A stretch of DNA of 64,000 nt from Aquarana catesbeiana (GCF_042186555.1 NC_133327.1:326256746-326320745); one strand, 5' to 3'. Positions 1 through 12,025 are shown, counted from the stretch's first letter. Translations and numbers: made by a program. Notes: generated by a model not told the origin, from the sequence alone.

Positions 1-13
1 GCCATTTGAGCCC

Positions 14-1782
14 ATGGCAGCCCAAATTAGGGCTAGCCAGAAGATTAGGGGCTTCCAATACAAAGAAATCCATGAGATACTTATGCTATACGCAGACGAC
101 ACCATGCTGTTTCTCGGGGACACAAATGAATCGCTTAAGGAAGCTATGTCTTTGATCAGGCGCTTCGAGAAATACTCGGGGCTTGTGATCAACTGGTCCA
201 AGTCAAGTCTTCTCTCATGCTGCTGGACACAAATTAGGCCCAGACGGCGAGATGCCCACGGTCGGGAAGTGGGGGGTGGGGGGGTGGGGGGGTGCTGGTT
301 ACACCCAGCCTTAAATATCTGGGTGTGCTGGTCACACCTGAACCCAGGGATTTTGTTTCCCTGAACTTGTCCTCTCTCATTAATAGGATTCGAGATAGAG
401 CCAAGATCTTGTCCTGCCTAAAAATGTCCCTTGTAGGACGGGTAATCCCTATTAAGATGGTGTTCATGCCACAACTCTTGTATATGCTTCGCAACACCCC
501 TATGGTGATCCCCCTTAAGGTGTTTTGCATAATCAATACTATTTTTAGGGCCTTTATCTGGCTTAACAAACCCCTACGTATTAAACTTGAACAACTACAG
601 AAGTCCAAGGAGAGGGGAGGCCTTGCGCTCCCTAACCCTTGGATTTACTACCTGGCTGCACAGCTACAGCACATTGCCCGCACCATGGTGGATGGGTGGA
701 GACACGGGGGGAGTGTGTAGACTTTGACCCCATTAGAGCTCTTATGTGTCACGCTACTGGCACTACGGAGGTTGCTACAGGATTGGAGGCCCTGGCGTAT
801 GCTAAATACAACAAGAGATTCCCAACGTACGTGCTCATGCAAAAAATTTGGAATACAATTAGCCATTTGTAGGAGGTAGAAGGGATTTACTAGCTACAGC
901 CCGATATGGTCCAATAGGCATTATGAAGAATTGCATAAGTTGGGGTGTCGCGGTTGGTGGAGGAACCATGGGGTCACACTCCTGAAGCATATTTTTGCAG
1001 ATGGAAAGTTGTGGCCCTTTTCTGCATTGAGGGAGCAGTTCAGCCTCCCCAACTCGACGCTTTTTCATTATCTGCAGCTGCAACACGCAGTACGGGCGCA
1101 ACCTGTTGGGGCTCCGTGGGTTCTTTCGCCGACACCTGTGTTCCACTATATGGCAGAGGTGACTTTGTTCAGGGGCTTCATATCTAGATGCTATGCCATG
1201 ATCCTCCACACCCATCTGGAAGGTTTTCCCCAGGGGGCGGCGAGCAGGTGGGAACGTGATGTGGGCACCTTTGAGGAAGAGCAGTGGGAAGAGGCGCTAC
1301 AGGCAGTACAGCTGTGCTCCCTCAGTGTAGCCCAGAGACTGTCTCAGTTGTATATTGTCCTCAGAGTTCATTATACACCAGCCAGACTATTTAAAATGGG
1401 AATGAGGACAGACCCGCATTGCCCTAGATGTGTAAGAGACCACGGTGACCTCATACATCTGCTGTGGCGCTGCCCCAAACTGCATCGGTTCTGGAAGGGG
1501 GTTGTGTCCATGATTAACAATGCGTTTCAGGTCGTAGTACCATTGGACCCAAAGCCTTGTCTGTTGGGGATTATGGATGACATCCCCACAGGAGATGACA
1601 AGAAGCAGGCTATTGCTAGAGCCTTGTTTCAGGCCCGTAAACTGATCCTTAGGCACTGGAAGGCGGCTGACCCTCCTGCGCTGAAGGAATGGTTGACACA
1701 GATGGGAGACACGCTCCGGCTGGAAAAGTACATATATCAACATGCCCAAATATATTTGATAAACTATGGTCGCCCTGGCTAG
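14..1782 (+). pseudogene. LINE ORF2 C-terminal half (reverse transcriptase + zinc knuckle), broken
   Basis: Reverse transcriptase of a non-LTR element; it would copy element RNA at a nicked target. The YADD catalytic motif is encoded at about 89-100, in frame with codons up to about 225. A G-rich stretch at 262-296 then disrupts the sequence, and the protein resumes in another frame at 292 with a thumb-like segment (LKYLGV, then FIWLNK and GGLALPNP). It shifts again near 717 and resumes by 931. The last segment carries CPRC...H...C (about 1416-1475), the zinc-knuckle-like signature common at the end of L1/Tx1-type ORF2. It stops at 1782. At least three frame changes make this non-functional. 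Confidence 0.85.
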
Positions 1783-2151
1783 ATACCCCCGGCATTTCGC
1801 AGGTTGTCCTAGTATTGGATAGGCTATTATTATAACTGTTGAGTAATCTGGAGGTGAGAGTAGGCATTGGGAGGAGTTGAGCTTGTTGAGCATTGGGAGG
1901 AGTTGAGGATGTTGAGCTTCTTGAGGTGTGGGAGGCAGACCTTATGTGTTGTGACAAGGTAATGGCGACGTTTGGGATAAAAGGTGTCCTGTATCCAACC
2001 CTAATAAATACTGAATGTCAGGTGCACGATTTATACTATAATACCTTTTATGCCATGATTCCATGTAGAATGCTAATGTATTCTGTAATGAATGTAAGGA
2101 TCTTTGCTGGTCTCTATATGTAAACTGTACGTATTCTCTTTGTCTTGTTAT

Positions 2152-2182
2152 AATAAAAACTTTATTTGAGAAAAAAAAAAAA
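2152..2182 (+). terminator. LINE polyadenylation signal and A-tract
   Basis: AATAAA at 2152-2157 is followed by a 12-nt A run from 2171. This is the expected 3' terminus of a poly(A)-tailed LINE and fixes the element's end. Confidence 0.7.
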
Positions 2183-2186
2183 GTGC

Positions 2187-2272
2187 ATATATGCCGAAGC
2201 ATGGGGGCATGGGTGGAGGAGCGATTTGCTCCTAACATTAGGGGCGGATTGCCCCCATGCTTCGGCATATAT
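2187..2272. repeat. Perfect 23-bp inverted repeat (hairpin)
   Basis: The arms at 2187-2209 and 2250-2272 are perfectly complementary and flank a 40-nt loop. The left arm begins ATATATGCCGAAGC. It lies immediately after the LINE A-tract. It could be a small MITE or a hairpin insertion; no coding content. Confidence 0.8.
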
Positions 2273-2280
2273 TTTTTAGG

Positions 2281-3125
2281 CACAGATTGCGTTTAAAAAA
2301 ATCAAGTTGTTTTATTGAGTTGATGTTTTATCGTTACCATTGTTTGCTTTTCAGGTACGCCATTCAGCTGCAGCACTGATTTATTTATCTTGACAGCAAC
2401 AGCGTTTGCTCTCACTTTACGAAAATATGATTTCACCACCACAGTTAAAAAAAAATGGTGCATGTATGTCCATCATTATAAGTGGGTGGATAAAGGGCGG
2501 GGTTCTAATGGTGGGCATACCCACTGATCAATCTCTTTTTTTTTCGTTCAGCCCACAGGCTGCATGAAAAAAAGAACATTACAATATATGCCCAACAAGG
2601 ACCAGCAATGTACTGGTATGTTGCTGGACTTTGAGTGTTTATACCAGAATGATGCCTGCAGGTTTAGGTATCATCTTGGTATCATTCTTTTCAGCCAGTG
2701 GTCAGCTTTCATGTAAAAGCAATCCTAGCGGCTAATTGGCCTATAGACTGCTTTTACAAGCAGTGGGAGGATACATCCCCCTCCCCCCCCACCGTCTTCC
2801 ATGGTTTTCTCAGGCTCTCCTGTCCCAACAGGGAACCCGAGAATGCAGCTGGTGGTTCCGCCAGCTGACCATAGAGCTGATCGGAGACCAGAATGGCTCC
2901 AATCATCTCTATGGCCTAAGGGAACGGGAAGCTACGAGCATTTCATGACTTAGGTTTCACCAGGATATAAACAGCGCCATTGGGAAAGTATTTTCTCACA
3001 CAGATCTTGGTGTGGTCAGATACCCCAATTTTTTACAAAAAGAGTACCTGTCACTACCTATTGCTATAATAGGTGATATTTACATTCCCTGAGATAACAA
3101 TAAAATTAGAAAAAAATAAAAAATG
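2281..3125. repeat. Probable interspersed repeat with small hairpins, no gene
   Basis: No coding sequence was recognised. A short stem at 2602-2627 (CCAGCAA...TTGCTGG) and an imperfect one at about 2640-2690 (built on GGTATCAT/ATACC motifs) suggest decayed transposon sequence. The rest is AT-rich with A and T runs. Confidence 0.4.
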
Positions 3126-3129
3126 AAAA

Positions 3130-3706
3130 GAACAATTTAAAATTAAAAAAAAAAGCAAAATAATAAAACACGCGCAAAGGCGAACGCAAGCGTCGGTCAG
3201 GTGTCATATGTAAACAGCAATTGCACCATGCATGTGAGGTATCACCGCGAAGGTCAGATTAAAGACAGTAATTTTAGCGGCGACCTCCTCTGTAAATCTA
3301 AAGTGGTAATCTGTAAAGGATTTTAAAGGCTTTTAAAAATGTATGTAGTTTGTTGCCGCTGCACGTTGGTGCGCAATTTTTAAGTATGTCAAGTTTGGTA
3401 TCCATGTACTCGGCATAAGATCATCTTTTTTTATTTCATCAACCATTTTGGCAATATAGTGTGTTTTAGTGCATTAAAATTAAAAAAGTGTTTTTTTTTT
3501 CCCAAAAAATTGTGTTTGAAAAATCGCTGCGCAAATACTGTGTGGAAAAAAAAATGCAACACCCACCATTTTAATCTGCACAGCCTTTGCTTTAAAAAAA
3601 ATATATATAATGTTTGGGGGTTCAAAAGTAATTTTCTAGCAAAAAAAATAAATATTTTTTCATGTAAACAAAAAGTGTCAGAAAGGGCTTTGTCTTCAAG
3701 TGGTTA
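3130..3706 (+). repeat. TTAA-superfamily fragment, right end (decayed)
   Basis: The text from about 3230 (GTGAGGTATCACCGCG) through a TTTTCTAGC motif near 3632 to a degraded AAGTGGTTAG at 3698-3707 matches the right half of the complete elements at 26441-27880 and 32092-33132. No left end is visible. Non-coding. Confidence 0.65.
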
Positions 3707-3724
3707 GAAGGATGGGTGATGTGT

Positions 3725-4650
3725 AACATAAGCTTCTAATGTTGTGCATAAAATGCTAGGACAGTTCAAACCCCCCCCCCACCCCCCACCCCCCAACTGA
3801 CCCCTTTTTGGAAAGTAGACACTCCAAGCTATTTGCTGGTAGGCATATTGAGTCCATGGAATATTTTATATTTTGCCACAAGTTTCAGGAAAATTATAAA
3901 CTTTTTTTTTGCACAAAGTTGTCACTAAATGATATATTGCTCAAACATGCTATGGGCATATGTGGAATTACAACCCAAAATACACTCTGCTGCTTCTCCT
4001 GAGTACGAGGATACCACATGTGTGAGTCTTTTTTATGGAGCCCAGCCGCGTACAGGACCCCAAAAACCAAGCACCGCCTTCAGGCTTTCTAAGGGCATAA
4101 AATGGTGATTTCACTTCCTCACTACCGATCACAGTTTCGAAGGCCATGAAATGTCAAGATAGCACAAACTCCCCCCCCCCCCCCCCCCCCAAATGACCCC
4201 ATTTTGGAAAGTAGACACACCAAGGTATTAAGAGGCATGGTGATTATTTTGCAGCTCCCATTTGTTTTTGAAAATGAAGAAAGAAAGAATGTATTTATTT
4301 TTTCTTCAATTTTCAAAACTTTGTGACAAAAAGCGAGATCTGCAATATACTCAACATGCCTCTCAGCAAATAGCTTGGGGTATCTACATTCCAAAATGGG
4401 GTAATTTGGGGGGGTTTGTGCTATCTGGGCATTTCATGGCCTCAGAAACTGTGATAGGCAGTGAGGAGTGAAATCAAAAATGTACGCCCTTAGAAAGCCT
4501 GAAGGCGGTGATTGGTTTTCGGGGTCCTGTACGTGGTTAGACTGCCAAAAAGTCCCACACGTGGTAATTCCACATATACCCATGCCATGTTTGAACAATA
4601 TATCATTTAATGACACCTTTTAAAAAAAAAAAAAAATTTAATTTTCCCGA
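3725..4650. repeat. Inverted pair of TTAA-superfamily fragments
   Basis: Two internal fragments of the same repeat lie head to head. About 3905-4080 is complementary to 4500-4625 (shared ATATGTGGAATTACAAC and its complement), and 4122-4232 to 4380-4470 (shared GCCATGAAATG and its complement). The turn is near 4260-4320. C- or G-runs occur at 3770-3795, 4171-4190, 4409-4417 and 4740-4757. No gene. Confidence 0.7.
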
Positions 4651-4659
4651 AACAAGTGG

Positions 4660-4814
4660 CAAAATATAAAATATTCCGTGGACTCAACATGCCTCTCAGC
4701 AAATAGCTTGAAGTGTCTTCTTTCCAAAATGGGGTCATTTGGGGGGGCGTGGGGGGTTGTGCTGTTTTTCATGGCCTCCAAAACTGTGATAGGTAGTGAG
4801 GAGGTAAAATCACC
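4660..4814 (-). repeat. TTAA-superfamily fragment split by DIRS copy 1 (left part)
   Basis: This resembles 4330-4490 (AACATGCCTCTCAGCAAATAG, ...GTGATAGG.AGTGAGGAG). At 4815 the match is interrupted by the DIRS left end and it resumes at 14658 (ACGCCCTTAG). The uninterrupted sister copy at about 4440-4520 acts as an empty-site comparison. Confidence 0.7.
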
Positions 4815-4965
4815 ATTTCTTATCGTACATCACGGACACAGAGCCATAGTACTTACTATGTGAGTTTAATAGGCCACCTTCAGGTGCTGGACACTGGCAC
4901 GCCCTAAATTAAAAAGTGCCCTCCCTATATAACCCCTCCCACTGGTGGGATTACCTCAGTTTTTT
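4815..4965 (+). repeat. DIRS copy 1 left inverted terminal repeat
   Basis: Runs from ATTTCTTATCGTACATCACG to CCTCAGTTTT. It is the reverse complement of 14515-14657 apart from small indels (an extra short segment near 4885-4897). It carries CATCACGG at its outer end and a CCTCCCTATATAACCCCTCC stretch that includes a TATA-like sequence, so promoter activity is possible. Confidence 0.85.
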
Positions 4966-6261
4966 CGCCAGTGTCTAAGGTGTTGAACACGAGTGAAGAT
5001 GTGCTGTGCTGAGCTCCACTGGAGCAATCCTTGCTGGGGCTAGCCATGCTGACCGGATCCATTCAAAGTTTCTCTTTTGGCCGAATTGAATGGTACCCGT
5101 GCCTTGTATCCGAAGAAACAAGGTTTTGCCTGTGAATGCTTCTCTTTTAGAGAGCTGGACCCTGGGATCCAGTACTTTTTGGTAATGAGGCCATAAAGTT
5201 TTACTGGCAGGGTGCTGTTGCAGGCCCAGTATAGTGGGTTTCCTCTAGGATCCCCAGCTCCTGAAGGTTTATCGGAATCCACCGTGAACAGTGAAGATTG
5301 GATCTGTTGGTTTACCACAGAAAACCCTGTGGCGGGAAACGTAAGTGAGTTTTCTAAGAAATGTTCTCAATTTTCTTATGAATGTCTTTGAAATTGGAAA
5401 TGTTGTCATGCCTATGTAGTCACCACTGGGGGCTGTATTGAGCACTTACATGACTCATGCTTCTCAGAAAGCCACGATGGAAGCAGAAAGTTCAGCCTCC
5501 TCCGCACGGCAGTGGGTCCTCTCCCCACCAGACGCCCCATGTGCAGTCTGTTTTTTCCCCCTCTTCTCGGGGGGAAAAAGTGCCATTAAAAAAAAAAAAA
5601 ACGGCGTGAATGGACGCCGCTTGGCGGCTTTCAGCTCCCCGCTCGCCATGCCTGCCTCTGCCTGGGATCCTCCATAAGGTCAGCAGTGTAGTAGGAAAAG
5701 CGTGTTTTGAAAAAAAACTAGATGGGCCGTGGAGGGGGGGGGGGGCTTAGCAATGCGTAGGCATCCTCCAACGTCCAGCGCGGGAAGGGAGGCTTTTTAA
5801 AAAGTCACCATTGTGTCTGTTCGTGCTGCTGGAGGGACACAGGAGCAGAATTGGTTTTTAAAAAAGGCTTGGTGACACAGGCATTGCCTTTGACACATTT
5901 ACAGCATCAGTCTGAGCATTAATAGCAGCAATTAAGCTGGACTATTGTTCATGCAGTTGATGCACTCCTTCTGGTAGTACCTCTGCTTTGTGCATCGGGC
6001 TATGAGCGGAAGGGGGGGTAAAAAACACCTCAAAAGGGGGCTCTAGGAAGACTACTACAGTCACACAGCAGCCTAGAAACATCTCAAAAAAGATGTCATC
6101 ATCCCCTGAGATGATCTATCGTTGATCAGAGTGAGCCATCAGGAGGGGCAAGTGTTGTAGCTGCTCTTGACACTGCAGCCCCTATGTATATTACCCAGGA
6201 GGTTTTTTCTAAAACCATTTCATGCTTGGAGTAATAAATTGATGTTTTATTTGCATTCCAG
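4966..6261 (+). other. DIRS copy 1 leader region, possible intron
   Basis: No long protein signal was recognised between the left repeat and the gag frame. A strong splice donor sequence (GTAAGTGAG) occurs at 5341 and a pyrimidine-rich AG acceptor (TTGCATTCCAG) ends at 6261, directly before the gag-like frame. A spliced gag leader is therefore possible but unproven. Confidence 0.35.
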
Positions 6262-8831
6262 ACTGGGGCTAAGCATAGCAGATCCCCGTCCATTGCTCAG
6301 GACCCTCATTCTGAGGAGCAAGGAGCAAGAGAAGATGATTTGCCTTCTAAGGACCAGGAAGAGGCTAACGTCTCTGTGTCTGAGGAACCTGATACAGAAA
6401 TATCAGGTCCGCAGGAAAGATTGTTGGTACAATCTCTCACTGGGTTGGTCTGCTCTACTTTTTCACTGCCAGCAGCGAAGTCAGTTGATGAGCCCACGTC
6501 TGGTTTGGGTTCACTAAAGCCTCCCCAATTTGATCATTCTTTTCCTATCCACTCGTGGCTAAGGAAGCTTATGTATTCTGAATGGGAGCATCCAGATAAA
6601 CAATTTTTCCCTCCAAAAAAGTTTTCTATGCTTTATCCTATGGAGGAAGACTTTTATAAAAAAAAATGGGGAATTCCAGCAAATAAACGCTGTTGTATCC
6701 TCTGTGCATAAAAACCTGACTTGTCCAGTTGACAATGCTCAGATGTTAAAGAATCCAACAGATAAGAAGTTGGAATTCCTTTTTAAGAACTATATTTCAC
6801 TCGCAGGTTCAGTCGTTCAACCTGCGCTGGCAGCGATCGGAGTATCTCAGTCCTTAATGGACCAGTTTACAGATGTGCTCAAAGTTATTCCTGATCAGCA
6901 GCCCCAGGATTTGGCCGGTATATCAGAAGCATTTTGTTTCACAGTAGACGCTATGAGAGATTCTATTCTCCAGGCCTCACGGCTTATGCTAGGGCTGGTA
7001 CATGTGCGTACAATCCTATGGTTGAAAAATTGGTCAGCCGAAGTGCCATGCAAAAAGCTCTTGGCCAGTTTCAGTGAACAGTGAGTAAAGCCTCAATTAA
7101 CTCATTGGTGAAAGCCAGATATCAGTACCATCATCCCGGTTAGACTTGAATGGATATAGGGGTGAAGGCGCGAAGGCAGTTGCTGCCACTTGCCTGTCCG
7201 CGCATGCACACCTAAAGGTTGGGGGTTGGGACTATCTCGGCACTTGTTAGTAACTCACAGTTGAGAGGAAATATATAAAAAGTATAAATTTTAATAATTA
7301 CCATACAAATTTACAAAGTAATATGTACATACAATGCTAAAACAAATTGTATACACCACACTGAACACAATAACTGATGGGTGAACCCGTAGAGTTTCTT
7401 GTAGAGGGGGGTATATAAGATTGTTTCCTCAACCGGTTTCACGGTTAAAACCGCTTCTTCAGGAGGGATAGGTCTATAAAACAATTAATAGACTTTAATT
7501 TTAAATAAACATAGAGAAAATACAGCAAAAAATGTAATAATCAGCATAATACAAAAATAGTAACAAAATTGAAGACTGGCTCACCCGGGAGGGGAGGGAG
7601 AAGAAAGGAAAAAAAAGGGGGGAAAAAAGGGAGGGGTGCCAAAGAATCCCCCAGGACATCCAATGGTCTAAAGCATACAACCTTAGATCAGAGAAACAGC
7701 AAAGTGAACACTCACCAGGTCATTAACTACTCAGTAATAAATTTATGGGCTGCCTGTATCAAGATGTCATATGTAGCATTGGTAGAAGATTCAAGGGTGG
7801 TCCCGAAAGCAAGGAGTAAACAATCAATCAGGTTTGAGATTGTAGCAAGGCTGGACCAGGTATGATCAGTGGCCACCTAGCCTGTAATATGAAAAAGTAC
7901 AGATAGGATCAAGCCTCTGGAGGTCATCAGCCAGGAGGGGTGGATAAGGGAAAGGGACAAGAAGGCACATGGAGGGGAACATAGCGAGGAAATATGACAC
8001 GTCCCTGTAGCACTGACAGGGACATGAGAGCACCAGAAGAAGGAAGGCACATAAGGTAGTTGAAACAGGCACATCCCTGCAAGACTCGCAGGGACGTGCT
8101 ATCACAAAAAAGAGAAAGAAGTGCAGGGGGTGATAAAGCTCATCCCTGCACCACTCACAGACAAACTGACACACGGGAGGAGAGAGTACAAGAAGAGGCA
8201 GTAGTAACAGAAATAAGTAAATTCCACACCCATCAGGCATACCGACCTTCAGACAGGATGGTCCAGTGAAGCAGCCCAGCATAGAAGCATCCATTCAGGC
8301 TCAGAAAGCGGTCCCGATGGGGGCCGCTATAAGAGCTCCCCAACCCGGAAGTCAGAACATGGCGCCGCAGGCAGCGTCTGACGTAACCGGGTCTGTTTAA
8401 CCGCACTGCGCGGGTGCATGGGAGCCGTGCTACTGCGCAAGCGCGCTCTGATGTCAAAAGGATCAGTCAGATCCAAGACTAAACAGTGCAAGCAGGATAA
8501 CCTGCCAGGGTAAACACATGTCCGCCGGGGGGAGAGAAGGCAAGGGATACCGCAACATACCAGAACCGCTGGTGAACGATTGTTCGGGGACGATCTGGAT
8601 AAGTATAGCCAAAGAATTTCTAATGGGAAAAGTTCCCTTTTACCAGTTAAGAAAAAGTTTAAACATTTTACTTTTAAACATACTTCTTCAGTGCCAGGGG
8701 CAGCTGCCTCCAGGCTGTCTCGACGGCCTCCACCGTCAGATTCTAGAGGTAAACCTCTCGGTCAGTCCCAGGGCCAAAAGAGGTTCTGGGGGAGGAAGCC
8801 CACAAAACAAAATACTAAAGGCTCCTTGTGA
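6262..8831 (+). pseudogene. DIRS copy 1 gag-like ORF, split by an insertion
   Basis: Putative structural/nucleoprotein ORF of the DIRS element. The frame is open from about 6262 to 6711 (acidic N-terminal part, then SEWEHPDKQFFPPKKF), shifts by one base near 6680, and continues as 6704-7079. It is then cut by the 7080-8571 insertion. The tail resumes at 8572 in the correct frame (FGDDLDKYSQRISNGK, then a basic Arg/Pro/Lys-rich end) and stops at 8831. The basic tail would suit RNA binding. Function is inferred from position and from resemblance to other DIRS gag-like ORFs. Confidence 0.75.
7080..8571. mobile_element. Unclassified 1.5-kb element inserted in DIRS gag
   Basis: GTGAAC occurs on both sides (7074-7079 and 8572-8577), and removing 7080-8577 restores the gag frame, so this is an insertion with a 6-bp target duplication. 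No terminal inverted repeats are obvious. Around 7430-7475 it carries a GGTTTCACGG...CGCTTCTTCAGGAGG module, also seen in variant form at 29985-30020 and 62980-63015. There is a purine-rich stretch at 7590-7640. No convincing coding sequence. The superfamily is unknown. Confidence 0.75.
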
Positions 8832-11154
8832 GGGGACGCCCCGGCTCGCTCGGATGGGGGGAAAGCTTCTGCAGTTTTCAAGAGTCTGGCAGGAACATTG
8901 TCAAGACAGATGGGTGGCTTCCTCAATTTCTTTAGGTTACTAGAGTTCCGAGAGTTCCCATGTCCTCGTTTTCTCAGATCAAACGCTCCCAAAGATCCAA
9001 TGAAAAATAAGTCTCTCTTTCTAGCTCTGGATCATCTCTTATCTCAAGGGGCGATATCGGAGGTCCCTTTGGAAGAGATTTTATTCAAACCTGTTCATAA
9101 TTCCAAAACTAAACGGGGATGTCAGACCCATTTTAGGTCTCAAACATCTAAACTGGTTTTTAACCACTTGACCACTGGGCACTTAAACCCCCTTCCTAAC
9201 CAGACCAATTTTCAGCTTTTGGTGCTCTCACATTTTGAATGACAATTACTCAGTCATGCAACACTGTATCTATATGAAATTTTTGTCCTTTTTTTCACAC
9301 AAATGGAGCTTTCTTTTGGTGGTATTTAATCACCGCTGGGTTCTTTATTTTTTGCGCCGTAAAAGAAAAAAGACCGAAAAATCTGTAAAAAAATACATTT
9401 TTCTTCATTTCTGTTATAATATTTTGCAAATTAGTAATTTTTCTTCATATAATTTGTCCAAAATTTATACCGCTACATATCTTTGGTAAAATTAACCCAA
9501 ATCGGTGGATATTATTTGTTCTTTGTGAAAGTTATAGAGTCCAAAAGCTATGGTGCGAATATCTGAAAATTGATCACACCTGAAGTACTGACGGCCTATC
9601 TCATTTCTTGAGACCCTAACATGCCAGAAAAGTACAAATACCCCCCAAATGACCCCTTTTTGGAAAGAAGACATTCCAAGGTATTTAGAAAGATGCATGG
9701 TGAGTTTTTTGAAGTTGTCATTTTTTCCCACAATTCTTTGCAAAATCAAGGTTTTTTTTTTACTTTTTTTTTTTCCCACAAAATTGTCATATTAGCAGGT
9801 TATTTCTCACACACCGCATATGCATAGCACAAATTACACCCCAAAACACATTTTGCTATTACTCCCGATTACGGCGATACCACATGTGTGAGACTTTTAC
9901 ACAGCGTGGCCACATACAGAGGCCCAACATGCAGGGGAGCACCTTCAGGCGTTCTGGAGCACCCAGGCCAATTCTGACATTTCTCTCCTACATGTAAAAA
10001 TCATCATTTATTAGCTAGAAAATTACATAGAACCCCAAAACATTATATATGTTTTTTTAGCAAAGACCCTAGAGAATACAATGGTGGTCGTTGCAACTTT
10101 TTATCTCGCACGGTATTTGCGCAGCAATTTTTTAAACGCGTTTTTTTTTGGAAAGAAAACAGTTTTGTGCTTTACAAAAACCAAAACAGTAAAGTTAGCC
10201 TAATGTGAAAGATGAAGTTACGCCGAGTAAATAGATACCCAACATGTCACCTTTCAAAATTGCACGCGCTTGTGGAATGGCGCCAAACTTTGCTACTCAA
10301 AAATCCCCATAGGCGACGCTTTAAAATTTTTTACTGGTTACATGTTTTGAGTTGCAGAGGAGGTCTAGGGCCAAAATTATTGCTCTCGCTCTACCGATCG
10401 CAGCGATACCTCACATGTGTGGTTTGAACACCGTTTTCATATGTGCGCGGGACTTACGTATGCGTTCGCTTCTGCATGCGAGCACACAGGGACAGGGGCG
10501 CTTTAAAAATTTTTTTTTTTTTTTTATTGTTCATTTTACTTTATTTATTTTAGTTTGATGCTTTTTTCCAAAAAAAAAAAAAATTTTCACCACTTTTATT
10601 CCTATTACAAGGAATATAAACATCCTTGTAATAGGAATATGGCATGACAGGTCCTCTTTACAGTGAGACATGGGGTCAATAAGACCCCACATCTCACCTC
10701 TAGGCTGGGAAGCCTGAAATAAAAATAAAAAAAAAACGATCCTGGCTTCGATCGTAGCGGTGAGTCGGTAGAAGCGTGGGAGGGGGGGGACATCCCCTCT
10801 CGCCTCCCGTAAGAATGATCAAGCAGTGGAACAGCCGCTATGATCATTCCTATGGTGTAGGGAATCGCCGGCTGAAAAAGCTGATATCTGAATGATGCCT
10901 GTAGCTGCACCCATCATTCAGATATCCCCGCACAAAGTCAAGGACATTGTATGACGGCCGGCGGGCGGGAAGTGGTTAAAACGCTTTTTTTTTTTTTAAC
11001 ACAAAGTTGTCCATTTATACAATATTTCTACCACATAACATGTACATACCAAAAATGACACCCCAAAATAGATTCTCCTGCTCCTCCTGAGTACGGCGAT
11101 ACCACATGTGTGAGACTTCCACAGCCTGGCCACATACAGAGGGCGAGTACAGCT

Positions 11155-11652
11155 GAGCATGGCTCGGTATGGCGGGGGCATGGCAGAGTATGGCGGGGGC
11201 ATGGCAGAGTATGGCGGGGGCATGGCAGAGTATGGCGGGGGCATAGCAGAGTATTGCACAGCATTGGAGAGTATTGTGGGGGTATTGCAGAGTATTGCAC
11301 AGCATTGCAGAGTATTGTGGGGGTATTGCAGAGTATTGCACAGCATTGCAGAGTATTGCACAGCATTGCAGAGTATTGTGGGGGCATTGCAGAGTATTGT
11401 GGGGGCATTGCAGAGTATTGTGAGGGCATTGCAGAGTATTGCACAGCATTGCACAGTATTGCACAGCATTGCACAGCATTGCACAGTATTGTGGGGGTAT
11501 TGCAGAGTATTGCACAGCATTGCAGAGTATTGTGGGGGTATTGCAGAGTATTGCACAGCATTGCAGAGTATTGTGGGGGTATTGCAGAGTATTGCACAGC
11601 ATTGCAGAGTATTGTGGGGGTATTGCAGAGTATTGCACAGCATTGCAGAGTA
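11155..11652. repeat. 10/21-bp minisatellite
   Basis: About 500 bp of near-decameric units (GCAGAGTATT, GCACAGCATT, and the 11-mers GTGGGGGTATT/GTGGGGGCATT). It begins with 21-bp units GGCAGAGTATGGCGGGGGCAT at 11160-11245. It contains no stop codons in several frames on both strands, which creates long spurious reading frames. Confidence 0.95.
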
Positions 11653-11689
11653 GTGAGGGATGGCTGAGCATGGATGGATGGATGGCTGG

Positions 11690-12025
11690 ATGTCTCTGTG
11701 CAGCGCTGTGGGCACTACATATCCAGCCCACAGCGCTGCAGACATCCATCCATCCCCCTCCCCGCTCACTGTGTACCGATCGGTACACAGGAGGGGAGGA
11801 GAGGAACCGGCGTCATCAGATGACGCCGGTCTGTTTACATGTGATCGCGCCGTCATTTGACGGCGCGATCACATGGTAAACGGCCGCGATCAGCGGCCAT
11901 TTACCGGGATCCGTGATGCGCCGGGTCCTCTGGACCCGGCGGTCACGGATGTGTTCGGGTGCGAGCCCCAGGGGGCGCGCAAGAGGGGAATTCCGGGAGG
12001 ACGTCATATGACGTCCTCCCAGAGT
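11690..12025. repeat. Cluster of subterminal palindromes in the TTAA element
   Basis: Stems include CAGCGCTGTGGGC...GCCCACAGCGCTG (about 11701-11744), CCGGCGTCATCAGATGACGCCGG (about 11807-11829), GTGATCGCGCCGTCA...TGACGGCGCGATCAC (about 11841-11872), and GGAGGACGTCATATGACGTC near 11996-12020. Related palindromes recur at other right ends of this family (55251-55268). Confidence 0.85.

Larger units (their letters stand above)
1..2185 (+). mobile_element. L1/Tx1-type LINE, 5'-truncated by the window edge
   Basis: This is the 3' part of an autonomous non-LTR retrotransposon. The window opens inside the reverse transcriptase. The coding part runs to 1782, followed by an AT-rich 3' UTR, an AATAAA-type signal at 2152-2157 and an A-tract at 2171-2182, which marks the element end. 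Assignment to the L1/Tx1 group rests on a YADD palm motif, the thumb-like region that follows and a C-terminal cysteine/histidine cluster. The copy is old: it has frame changes near 235-292, 717 and 860-930. No target-site duplication can be assessed because the 5' end is outside the window. Confidence 0.85.

Noticed and set aside
10996..11879. Long open frames on both strands (up to 286 codons)
   Set aside because: They are produced by the stop-free 10/21-bp minisatellite; the translated repeats are frame-shifted versions of one another.
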